From assembly GCF_036588685.1 (NCBI RefSeq), contig NC_086378.1, positions 24,653,578-24,717,577 on the forward strand: a stretch of DNA of 64,000 nucleotides. The letters run 5' to 3'. The notes under the pieces are model-generated. The model was given only the letters and a program-made list of their open reading frames with translations, did not search any database and was not told where the DNA came from. Within the stretch, counting starts at the first letter, position 1, and every line of letters starts with the position of its first letter. The translations under genes were made by a program, and so were the position numbers. Below are positions 34,906 through 45,400 of this stretch, in pieces. The stretch comes from Mytilus trossulus. Lineage: Eukaryota > Mollusca > Bivalvia > Mytilida > Mytilidae.

Positions 34906-37132
34906 GCCGTTCTTTTTTATCCGTTTGGGGTCAAGTTTAAACAGTCCCCAAAATATCAACGTATGTATACATCAATGATTCGAACGTTACTGGTGAAGGT
35001 AAATCCATGCATACATTATGTTCGGCAATAGGATGAAACAGTTTTAAATCTAAGGGTATTGAATAATTTTTAATTACAATTGTACATTTTAAGATTATTC
35101 ATTTTTTTTAAATCAAAGGTATTGCCGCGTTTAAATTTGATACAATATTTCTTTTTTTTCATTTGCTATTTTCGTTTAATCCATTATGGGTCTCATCTTC
35201 AATAGAATTTGATCCATGTGATAAGCAGTGATGACATAGACGTTGAGTTCTCTCTATATTTCAGAGGGTACTAAATGTGTTTGATTGTGTTAACTTATAA
35301 CATTTGGATTATATGCATACTATTGCTAGAGAAAAAGACTACGGTGCCATCAACTTACTTTATAATTGTTTTATATGTTTTTGTTGAACTTTTACACAAA
35401 TTATCATACAATAGTCATTGCTCTTAATTCAAGCAACAACGAAAAACAATAATCAAACATAAATAAATTAAAAAAATAGGTTAAATAGACAGTGGTGGAT
35501 TTGCTACTTCTTTTTACAATTTTTTTTTTTGGAGTAAACGGTTCCATGAAATAACCAATATTGAAATAATTCGCGTATTTTAACTTTGCAACCTTGCTGT
35601 CAAAGAGAGGCAAAACATTTCAAATGGAGAAATGAGAAACTTGATGAATGGTTTACTGGAAAAATGTTCGCTAATTTTGTATTACATTTGCCTAGTTAGG
35701 GTGCATGACGCTTTAGACAAACATATCTAGTCTTACCTCACAATGAGATTCCAACAATCTTCGCAAAACTTTTAAAATTCAACTTCAGCAGTATAAAAGC
35801 AGCAGGCAGATAGATTGCAACGTTCTAATCTGATACACGGTTGCCACAGAGGTTTATGACGTTTCGACGTTAGATATCATGTGGGAACGTTTGCGTTAAC
35901 TGATTGGTGGTGCATGAATCAATTCAACGGTTGACCAATGCGAGTTTTGGTGAATATTGCCGAATTGTTTATATATAGTATTTGATTTGTCAATGGAATA
36001 TAAATGAAGTGAAGCATATTTCTTGCAAAACTTGTTGCAGCCAACGCTAAGTGCCAGTAGTAAATTTGTAAAATTTAAAGTTATACGAGGGACGCTTTCT
36101 TGCTTTACCGTGACAACTCTCAATCAAAAAGTCACGGAGTATGCGTGTCTCTTGTATTGGATTTTTGACAGTTATACCAAAATTGCTACTGCTTACTTCT
36201 TGTTTACAATTTAGTTAAGCACATTTCTGATTTATTTTCATATTCGTGTGTTAACGTTACGGTAATATCATGCAATAGTTGGAGGCTTCAAAGATAGGTA
36301 CTGTGACAGTAAACAACCGATCGGCGTCTATACTGAAGCTGAGACTACTATAGTTATAGTAGTCTCAGACTGAAGCTTCAAACACAATACTGATCATTAC
36401 GTACTCTTAAATCATGAACGTCGCAAAATGATGCACAGAAAACTAGTAGTTTCAAAGATTTACCGGTTATGAAATGTATAATTAAATGTTTTTGACGACC
36501 TCTTAGTACAGTTTAGTTCTTTTTTGTTTCGAACGGGGTTTAAATTTTAATTATTTGGTAAAATTTTTAAAATCATATAAAAAAATAAACTTGAAAAAAT
36601 TGGGATTTTTGAAACTTTGATAAAAAAATCCAAAAATCAAATATTTTAAAACTGTTTTTTTTAATATTGAATTGATAAGTGTTAGCAAGGTTTTGTATAA
36701 TCTATCTATACAAATCCTTGCAATTGATGATACACAGACCGTAAAAGATGTTGATCCGGTAAAAAAAATCATGTCTTGTCCGTAGTTGATGATTATTTAG
36801 ACAATTTTTCACATTTCCTTCGAAAATGAAAGTAGAACACATGGATAAAGTGAAAGTTAAATATAGAGAAATTTTATGCAGACAGAAATTGTGACTATGT
36901 ATGCAAGTATTCTTTATACATCTAACGTTACACCACTAAGTATTCGATTAAATACAATTTCTGCTGTTTCTAGTAATACTTGGCATCTAAAAAAATTTTT
37001 TTTTACTAACTAAAGATTTGGACTGAATATCTTATTTGACCTTATTTTAGTCCGAGATTACTCTGACGTCCGACGGCTGTTTTTCCAGACAAGCTGGGCC
37101 GTGGGACAAACACGGAGCATTGGCTTAGCGTA
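34906..37132. other. Divergent intergenic region, no gene recognised
   Basis: This is the upstream region shared by the repeat-protein gene (-) and GNB1L (+). A plus-strand TATAAAA lies near 35792 without a linked exon. 37045-37130 ('gacgtccgacggctgttttt') looks like another mussel repeat. One tiny palindromic element (36339-36368) is listed separately. Confidence 0.3.
36339..36368. mobile_element. Micro-palindromic element A, 30 bp, 7-bp flanking duplication
   Basis: CTGAGACTACTATA, then GT, then its exact reverse complement. ACTGAAG lies directly outside on both sides (36332-36338 and 36369-36375). The 14-base end is identical to element B at 53303. Confidence 0.75.
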
Positions 37133-37795
37133 GGTAGCACTCCACAGTTAGAAAAGAAAATTAAAAATGAGCAACAAAATGTTTTATCATCTCCTATTTC
37201 TGGATTTCTAATACATTAACCTTACTGTTTGTGTTGTACATGTGCATATGTATGTAATCAGTATCTTCCATAGATTTGATTTTTCAAAGTTAAAAGGGTG
37301 AAAAATAATTCCTTTTATGTGTATCCATGGCAACATTCTGCATTTATTTACAATAAAATATTGCAAAAAGGGGGGTAAACATGTCACATATCCCCCCAAA
37401 ATTTGGATCAAACTAGAATTTCAATGCCTTTAAGTGATACCTTTTTAGAAACTGTTTGCATAGATCTTCCTAATGATCAAATAAAAAATGGGTGTCTTTC
37501 GCCTCATTTTTTCGTAAAATCCAATCACAAAGTTCGTGCCATAAAAAGTTGGAAAAAATCATTACAATAATTGCCGGACCAATGTATGGTATGGGCATGC
37601 AAATACGGACTGTCATACAGAAAACAGCCTATATTACATGCATTACATAATCTTGATGTTCATATAAACCCAATACAAAGGCTATTTTAGTACTCAGCTA
37701 TCCAAAAATGAATTTTATTTCACACTAGCTCTCATATTTTAAAAATCCACAGGGGCCAAAATGCGAAACTACACACCTAACTGTGGAGTGCTACC
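37133..37795. mobile_element. Inverted-end element, empty-site copy
   Basis: Ends GGTAGCACTCCACAGTTAG (37133-37151) and its exact reverse complement (37777-37795). The 3' side is followed by TTAA; the 5' side has 'gta'. It is 663 bp with no transposase frame. Nearly identical in sequence to 38540-39467 apart from that copy's insertion; I noticed two substitutions by eye. Confidence 0.8.
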
Positions 37796-38539
37796 TTAAG
37801 GTGAAATTTTTCCCCTCCTGCCTCAATTTGTAGTATATTTTCTATGTTCTACTAGCTGTAACGACTAAAATGGTACCTTAGTTTTTAAAATTGGTTCAGT
37901 AATAAAGATTTTATGAAGGTTAGCAGTTGATGTTGAAACGCGCCAAAAAGTGATTTAAAAATTAATGCTGGATCATAGTGAAAAACTTCAAGTCTGTCTC
38001 ATTTTTGGGGTAAAATTCAAAAACTTTTCCCTTTTTTCTGTTTAAAATCATAAAACTACATTAAAAGAGAAAAAATTATACAATTTTTAGGTATTTGAAT
38101 GCACCTGTATGTCAATTTTGCTGTAAATAGCATACCTAACCTTGTTTTAGTAGCTCTCAAGCAGGGTATAAATTTCTAACAGTACTGGCATCAATAAATT
38201 TAATTAATGCCAAATTATAATATAAAATCTTGCTAAAAATGTTTATTTGACTTATTCGCATTCAAAAATTTCAAGCGATACATTCTGGGGATATCAGATA
38301 AAGCGCAATATTTGATAACAAGAGCGAAGCTAATAGAGTACAAATTTAAGACCGCAACATGTCTAAGTGTCAAAATGTGTATATTTGGTTGCTAAGGACA
38401 GTAAACAATAAAATAATCATGAATTGCAATCCTAGCAGAGTTTTTAACTTCAGAACTAAAACAAGAACATAAAAGACTTCAGACTTGTGGTGAAATTTAT
38501 CTTAAAAAGTGCATTTCTGTGCTTTCTGATGTGCCATAA

Positions 38540-39467
38540 GGTAGCACTCCACAGTTAGAAAAGAAAATTAAAAATGAGCAACAAAATGTTTTATCATCTC
38601 CTATTTCTGGATTTCTAATACATTAACCTTACTGTTTGTGTTGTACATGTGCATATGTATGTAATCTGATGTACAGTAGTTGTCGTTTGTTTATGTAATA
38701 TATACGTGTTTCTCGTTTCTCGTTTTGTTTATATAGATTAGACCGTTGGTTTTCCAGTTTGAATGGTTTTACACTAGTAATTTTGGGGCCCTTTATAGCT
38801 TGTTGTTCGGTGTGAGCCAAGGCTCCGTGTTGAAGGCCGTACTTTAACCTATAATGGTTTAATTTTTAAATTGTTATTTGGATGGAGAGTTGTCTCATTG
38901 GCACTCACACCACATCTTCCTATATCTAATCAGTATCTTCCATAGATTTGATTTTTCAAAGTTAAAAGGGTGAAAAATAATTCCTTTTATGTGTATCCAT
39001 GGCAACATTCTGCAATTATTTACAATAAAATATTGCAAAAAGGGGGGTAAACATGTCACATATCCCCCCAAAATTTGGATCAAACTAGAATTTCAATGCC
39101 TTTAAGTGATACCTTTTTAGAAACTGTTTGCATAGATCTTCCTAATGATCAAATAAAAAATGGGTGTCTTTCGCCTCATTTTTTCGTAAAATCCAATCAC
39201 AAAGTTCGAGCCATAAAAAGTTGGAAAAAATCATTACAATAATTGCCGGACCAATGTATGGTATGGGCATGCAAATACGGACTGTCATACAGAAAACAGC
39301 CTATATTACATGCATTACATAATCTTGATGTTCATATAAACCCAATACAAAGGCTATTTTAGTACTCAGCTATCCAAAAATGAATTTTATTTCACACTAG
39401 CTCTCATATTTTAAAAATCCACAGGGGCCAAAATGCGAAACTACACACCTAACTGTGGAGTGCTACC
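38540..39467. mobile_element. Inverted-end element, copy with 265-bp insertion
   Basis: Same 19-bp inverted ends as the 37133 copy, with ATAA before and TTAA after. It is 928 bp, and the difference in length is exactly the insertion at 38667-38931. The 740 bp between the two copies is AT-rich with no recognised feature. Confidence 0.8.
38667..38931 (-). mobile_element. SINE-like element inserted with TAATC target duplication
   Basis: Bounded by TAATC (38662-38666 and 38927-38931). The other copy of the host element has a single TAATC at that spot. The interior is the reverse complement of the 2041-2220 family ('gttgtctcattggcactcac', 'gccctttatagc'). This fixes the element's two ends at base level. 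Confidence 0.85.
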
Positions 39468-39796
39468 TTAAGCATGTCTTAAAGTGACCATAATTTTGTT
39501 CATGAACTGTTTATTTTGATGTTATTTTAGTTTTTTTGTTTTTTTGTGTCAATAATTTTTTTGGGAGGCAGGGTCATGTTCCAATCTCATATTATAAATT
39601 GATATACATTCATATAAATTAGATAAGATACACAGATATTTTTTTTTCTTTGCCTCACAAAAAAATCTGCAAGCATGGATGGCCTTTGCTACAATGTCAG
39701 TTTTCTAATTGCTGTAATTCTTTGCCAGAAAAAGTATGGGTGATTGACAAATGTTGACAACATTATGTTGTTTAATTTTACAGTTTTGATAATACA

Positions 39797-40960
39797 ATGG
39801 CACATGGACCAGATCCAGTTTACATATTACGTGGAAGTGAGAGTGCTGTCACATGCTTAAAGTATTGGTCAAGTAATGTTCTATACTCTGGAGATCAGAA
39901 TGGGAATGTGTACGTCTGGGACATGGAAACAAAGCGTCCAGTAAATAAGATAATTGGTCATTCTGGACATTCTGTGTTACGGATAGAGTTTATAAGTGAT
40001 TGTACAATGGTTACACACGGTAGAGATGGCTTTATACAGTTTTGGAGTAAGATAGAAGATGTATGGACAAAATCAGGTACTATAGTAATATGAATTTGTA
40101 ATTTAATGCATGTAGTTCTTGTCGAAAAACTACAACTCACTGACCATAATATAAGATTAATGAAATGACACAATTTTAACAAAATAAGGAGATGTAGTAC
40201 TGTATCATGAGTTTACACCTGCAAAAATTACCAGCTATACGGTATATATTGACTAAGCAAAGTTTTTCATTTAATATTTACTTATAATTTGAAAATGCTA
40301 TTTCAAGGATGATTTCTTTTTATTACAGATGTCATAAAATCCACCAGTTTTGGATACTGTGCCTGCTCCATAGTAGACAATAAAATTGCTGTACCATCTG
40401 AAAGTACCTCTACAGTACAGTTATATGATATGAGTACAATGCAATGTATAGGAGAACTGAAACCAGATATTTCAGGGCAAAAATATGGAATGTGCATGGC
40501 TGTTAAATCTGTCGAAAACACCATTTTGATTGGATATGAAAATGGGTGTATTGCATCATGGGATGCCAAAACTTTTAAGATGGCTGACAAGACACAAATA
40601 CACAAAGAATCTGTCATGTGCCTTGATTACTCCTCACAATCAAACTTTGGTATATCAGGATCAGCTGATGAAAATCTTGTATCATGGTCAATTAGTGAGA
40701 ATAACACTATAGTAAAAGGGAGAGAGAGTACAGTGAAAAATCCAGGATTTACTAGTGTTTCAATAAGACATGATCAAAAGATATTTGCCACTGGTGGATG
40801 GGATTCTAATGTCAGGATATATTCTGTGAAAAAATTAAAACCTTTGGCCGTACTGTCATACCATAAAGAAAGTGTACAGTGTGTCACATTTTCATCTGAT
40901 AATTTATTGGCATGTGGATCTAAGGATAGCCATATTAGTTTATGGGACATTTATAGATAG
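39797..40960 (+). CDS. GNB1L: WD40 protein GNB1L
   Basis: Exons 39797-40076 and 40329-40960 (phase 1, GT-AG) give 303 residues, close to the vertebrate protein. A 5' UTR acceptor lies at 39783. WD-type blade ends are visible: VYVWD (38-42), IQFWS (80-84), IASWD, LVSWS, VRIYS and the terminal ISLWDIYR, forming one beta propeller of about seven blades. Family-typical stretches are DPVYILRG at the N-terminus, GISGSADE, FATGGWDSNVRIY, PLAVLSYHKESVQCVTF and LACGSKD. GNB1L (yeast relative Asa1) is reported to act with the TELO2/TTT machinery that stabilises PIKK kinases; that is family knowledge, not visible here. It converges with the secreted-precursor gene about 1.5 kb downstream. Confidence 0.93.
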
Positions 40961-42394
40961 TTTTATTCTTATTAAACACATAATATAATTAACTAATGAA
41001 AACTTCTCTATGTTACTGACTTGATATATAAATTTTCCAAGGCTTATCACTACCTTTTTGATACACAAAATATAGTGCATCTACCATAACATTCTATCCA
41101 TATAATTTACAGAAATTAAGCAATGTAAATATATGCTGATATTCAATTTACAAAACGATAAAATAACATAACTTTTGCAAGGTGCAGGCATCTAGTATCT
41201 GATCTAAAAATATAAATGATGTCATTGTTAAAGTCATCTTTAAGAGTTGGAGTTATGTAACATTGTCCAGAATTGTAGTTGAATCAACCTCAATTAATGC
41301 TTTATTGACATAGCAATATTTAATTTTAATTCCAACTGACAAATAAACGTAATCTTTAGTATTTATTTATTTGAAACAAAGATAAAAAAAAATTCAAAGT
41401 GCATATTAGAAAAACAATGGTGGTGTTGCACCTCAAACCCACAAAAACAAGACCATGTTTTTCTATTGAAAATAAATGTCTATTGTTGAAGATTGTGTCC
41501 CTTTTGTCGAACGATCCACAAGGCCAATTTCTTGATGTAAGTCAATGATAAGAGGCTGACTTTACTGTATCTTTTGTGTCCTTTATTTCAAGTTTGATGG
41601 AATAGATGACATTGATGCTTTCAAATTGTCTCCAAACTTTGAATTGTTTACTTTAAGTGCAATATTATGCTGTAATGTGAAGTTAAGGATAATGCAACCT
41701 TCTTTTTTGTTCTTCCTAAGAAGCTCCTATATGTAATCAGTTACATATTAACAAAGGAACAAGTAGGCAAGAAATGGAGCACAGTTGGTTCCCATAGGAA
41801 TACCAATTGTTTGTTGATTAACACGTCCTCCTGTCCGCCAGACCGGATCCAACTGACCTCAACCTCATTTAATGGGTTAAATTTTGTTGGAAAGCCTGTT
41901 TCTTAGATACATTAAGCAAGGTCATTGGTGTGAAGAATGATTGTATGGTGTACATGTCCGACTGGCAGGTTTCATCGGACCTTGACCGTATTTTGATGGT
42001 TTGGTCAGTTTCTCTGGTACTCTAATTTATGTAATAATGTCTTTTTCGAATCTACTATAAACAAAAGAAAAATTACTACTGCTGGTTTTTTTTCATGTGA
42101 TACATTGTAAATTATTGGTGTTTTTTTTTTTTGGTCTTAAATAATGAAGGATATTGTACTTTGCCCTTTATACTATAAATGGGCTATATTGTGGTTGATT
42201 CAAATATGCCCCTTTATACTATTGGGCTATAAAGTTTATTGCCCATTTATAGAAACAACACATCTTAAAATTATTAATTGCGCATTCAGAACAGAATCAT
42301 CTCTAATAATATTTAACAGATAAGCACGTAGAAAAGGTACACGTGGGACTTAAAAAGATTAGCCTTAAACTTTAGGAAGAAAATTTCGAAATTA
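40961..42394 (+). other. GNB1L 3' UTR and short intergenic gap
   Basis: ATTAAA at 40971-40976 and AATAAA at 41342-41347 are candidate poly(A) signals. 41850-42040 holds degraded 'gacctcaacctcatttaatggg' repeat units. 42160-42260 repeats 'ccctttatactat...gggctat'. Confidence 0.4.
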
Positions 42395-42400
42395 TTTATT
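42395..42400 (-). terminator. Poly(A) signal of the cystine-knot precursor gene
   Basis: AATAAA on the minus strand, 24 bases after the TGA at 42424-42426. Unusually near but plausible; it would give a very short 3' UTR. Confidence 0.4.
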
Positions 42401-42423
42401 AACAATGTACAAAGAAATTCGAA

Positions 42424-45400
42424 TCAACAAGTCCTGCATTCACAATTGTGAGCTAAATTGAATGCCATTTTTCGATACCTTTCACCAGGTTCTAAATTTG
42501 GACAATAAAACCATATAACGTGAGTAGAATGCTTTCCAGGATAACAATGGGACTGCTTCCTGAATAATGGGTTTGATGCATGACACACTCCAGGCCTGAA
42601 AAGAATGAAACAAAGATTATATAGATGTTAATACAAAATTCTACCATTAAGAACATAGGACTCATATCAAATTACTTTCACTGAATCAATCATACTTTCA
42701 CATAAATACCTAAATCTGACTAATACATTGTATATCTGTTGTATATTATTGAAGTTAAAGAAATAAATTATTTATCATTCATTGGAAAATGTGACGAAAC
42801 TTCAGCCATCTTCAAACAAAATGAAAAATGATCAGAAATGTGCGCTCCAAATGAAAAAAAAATAAAATCAAATGCATCGCAATATGCATTAAGAACATAA
42901 ATTCAAGTATAATTTAAGGTGTACCACTTGCCATTATTTTTGTGATGCAGATATTACTGCGAAAAATTCAAATGTAAAGGCTTAAAACCTTGAAACGATC
43001 ACAAAATACATGTTAAACATTTTCGCGCACACTTTTATAAATGCACCGACTATCCATATGGGCGGCAGATTCAAAATGAATCTGTGTTCCCGATTACTAT
43101 TAAAATAATTGTGTTGGCTATCTTGTACATCAGATTGGTGTCTGTGTCACCGATTGTCATTGCATTACAATTGATTTTGCTGTTATGTTTAGCAGATTGG
43201 TGTCTGTTACCAATTGCCATTGCAATACAATTGATTTTGCTGTTATGTTTAGCAGATTGGTGTCTGTTACCAATTGCCATTGCAATACAATTGATTTTGC
43301 TGTTATGTTTAGCAGATTGGTGTCTGTGTTACCAATTGCCATTGCAATACAATTAATTTTGATGTCGTGTTCAACAGATTGTTGTGTGTGTTTCCGATTG
43401 CCTTTGCAATGACATTGATTTTGCTGTTATGTTTAACAATTTGGTGTCTGTGTTACCGATTGCCATTGCAATAAAATTGATTTTGATGTCGTGTTCAGCA
43501 GATTGTTGTCTGTGTTACCGATTGCTTTTGCAATGAAATTGATTTTGCTGTTATGTTTATCAAATTGGTGTCTTTGTTACCGATCGCCATTGCAATACAA
43601 TTAATTTTGCTGTCGTGTACAGCAGATTGGTGTCTGTGTTGCAGATTGCCTTTGCAATGAAATTGATTTTGCTGTTATGTTTAACAAATTGGTGTCTGTG
43701 TTACCGATTGCCATTGCAATACAATTGATTTTGCTGTTATGTTTAGGAGATTAGTGTCTCAGTTACCGAATACCATTGCAATACAATTAATTTTGATGTC
43801 GTGTTCAACAGATTGTTGTCTGTGTATCTGATTGCTATTGCAATACAATTATTTTTGATGTCGTGTTCAACAGATTGTTGTCTGTGTTTCCGATTGCCAT
43901 TGCAATACAATTGATTTTGCTGTTATGTTGAGCAGATGAGTGTCTATGTTTCTGATTACCATTGCAATACAATTAATTTTGCTGTTATGTTTAGCAGATT
44001 TGTGTTTGTGTTTCCTATTGCTGTTGCAATACAAATGATTTTGTAGTCGTGTTCAGCAGATTGTTGTCTGTGTTTCCGATTGCCGTTGCAATACAATTGA
44101 TTTTGCTGTTATGTTCAGCAAATTGACGGTGTCTGTGTTTCCGATTGCCAGTGCAATACAATTGATTTTGCTGTTATGTTAAGCCAATTGGTGTCTGTGT
44201 TACCGATTGTCATTGCAATATAATTGATTTTGCTGTTATGTTCAGCAGATTGGTGTCTGTGTTTCCGATTACCAGTGCAATACAATTGATTTTGCTGTTA
44301 TGTTTAGCCAATTGGTGTCTGTGTTACCGATTGTCATTACAATGCAATTGATTTTGCTGTTATGGTTAGCAGATTGTTTCTGTGTAACCGATTGTTATTG
44401 CAATACAATTGATTTTGCTGTTATGTTCAATAGATTTTTGTCTGTTTCCGATTGCCATTGCGATACAATTGATTTTGCTGTTATGGTTAGCAGATTGTTG
44501 TCCGTGTTTCCAATTGCCTTTGCAATACAATTGATATTGCAGATTGGTGTCTGTGTTTCTGATTGCCATTGCAATACAATGGATTTTGCTGTTATGTTCA
44601 GCAGATTGTTGTCTGTGTTTCCGATTGCCATTGCAATACAATTTATTTTGCTGTTATATTCAGCAGATTGGAGTCTGTGTTACCGATTGCCATTGCAATA
44701 CAATTGATTTTGATGTTATGTTTAGCAGATTGGTGTCTGTGTTTCTGATTTACATTGCAATATAATTGATTTTATCCCCATATCGTTCTTTTTTTTTTAA
44801 AGAGAAGGTTTTGTAACTGTATGGTTTATTCGTGTGAAATCCGAGAAACATATATGGAATATTTACTTACATGCAATTTGAAGAATAGTAAAACTTTCGA
44901 GAAAACTTTCCAAGCACCCAACACATGTCGTCCATGTACTCAACAATGTCCCTGAACCAGAATAACTCATAATGAGGCAGACATGCAGAATGTCCAGAAA
45001 CTGTGTGGTCAACATTTCGTAAAGTGAAAATCTGGTCTGTACTGCGTTTTCGTCTCCCAAACGATAATACTTTGGATGAATGTGGATCGACAAAATCCCC
45101 TCCATTCCACTTAATAATTTTCACGTCTGGGTGTGTGTCGTCAGCTGGCTGCATCTTAGCAGTATTGTCCGGTTCTACAAAATCCCAAACTTTTGCTTCT
45201 GGTTTATTAAATGGTTTCTCTTTCAATTTTGTAAGGACCTCTGCTGGTTGATATTTTTTCACATTTGCTTTCTTCTTTTTCTTCTTCTTCTTTTTCTTTT
45301 TCTTCGCCGGAGTAACATCTTTAACACTATGTGATGGAATAAAGGTTACTCCTTCATGAACTGGAACAGTGTCGCTCCTTTTTCTTTTTCTTTTCTCTTG

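Noticed and set aside
35896-36214. Short frames on both strands near 36 kb
   Set aside because: No domain, no splice context, and overlapping on both strands; no evidence for coding.
37208-39083. Two nearly identical minus-strand frames as a duplicated gene
   Set aside because: They lie inside the duplicated inverted-end element, are short, and have no domain or splice support.
43084-44775. Several overlapping reading frames on both strands
   Set aside because: They follow from a stop-free tandem repeat with a period near 60; the translations are repeats of the same unit and overlap in many frames.
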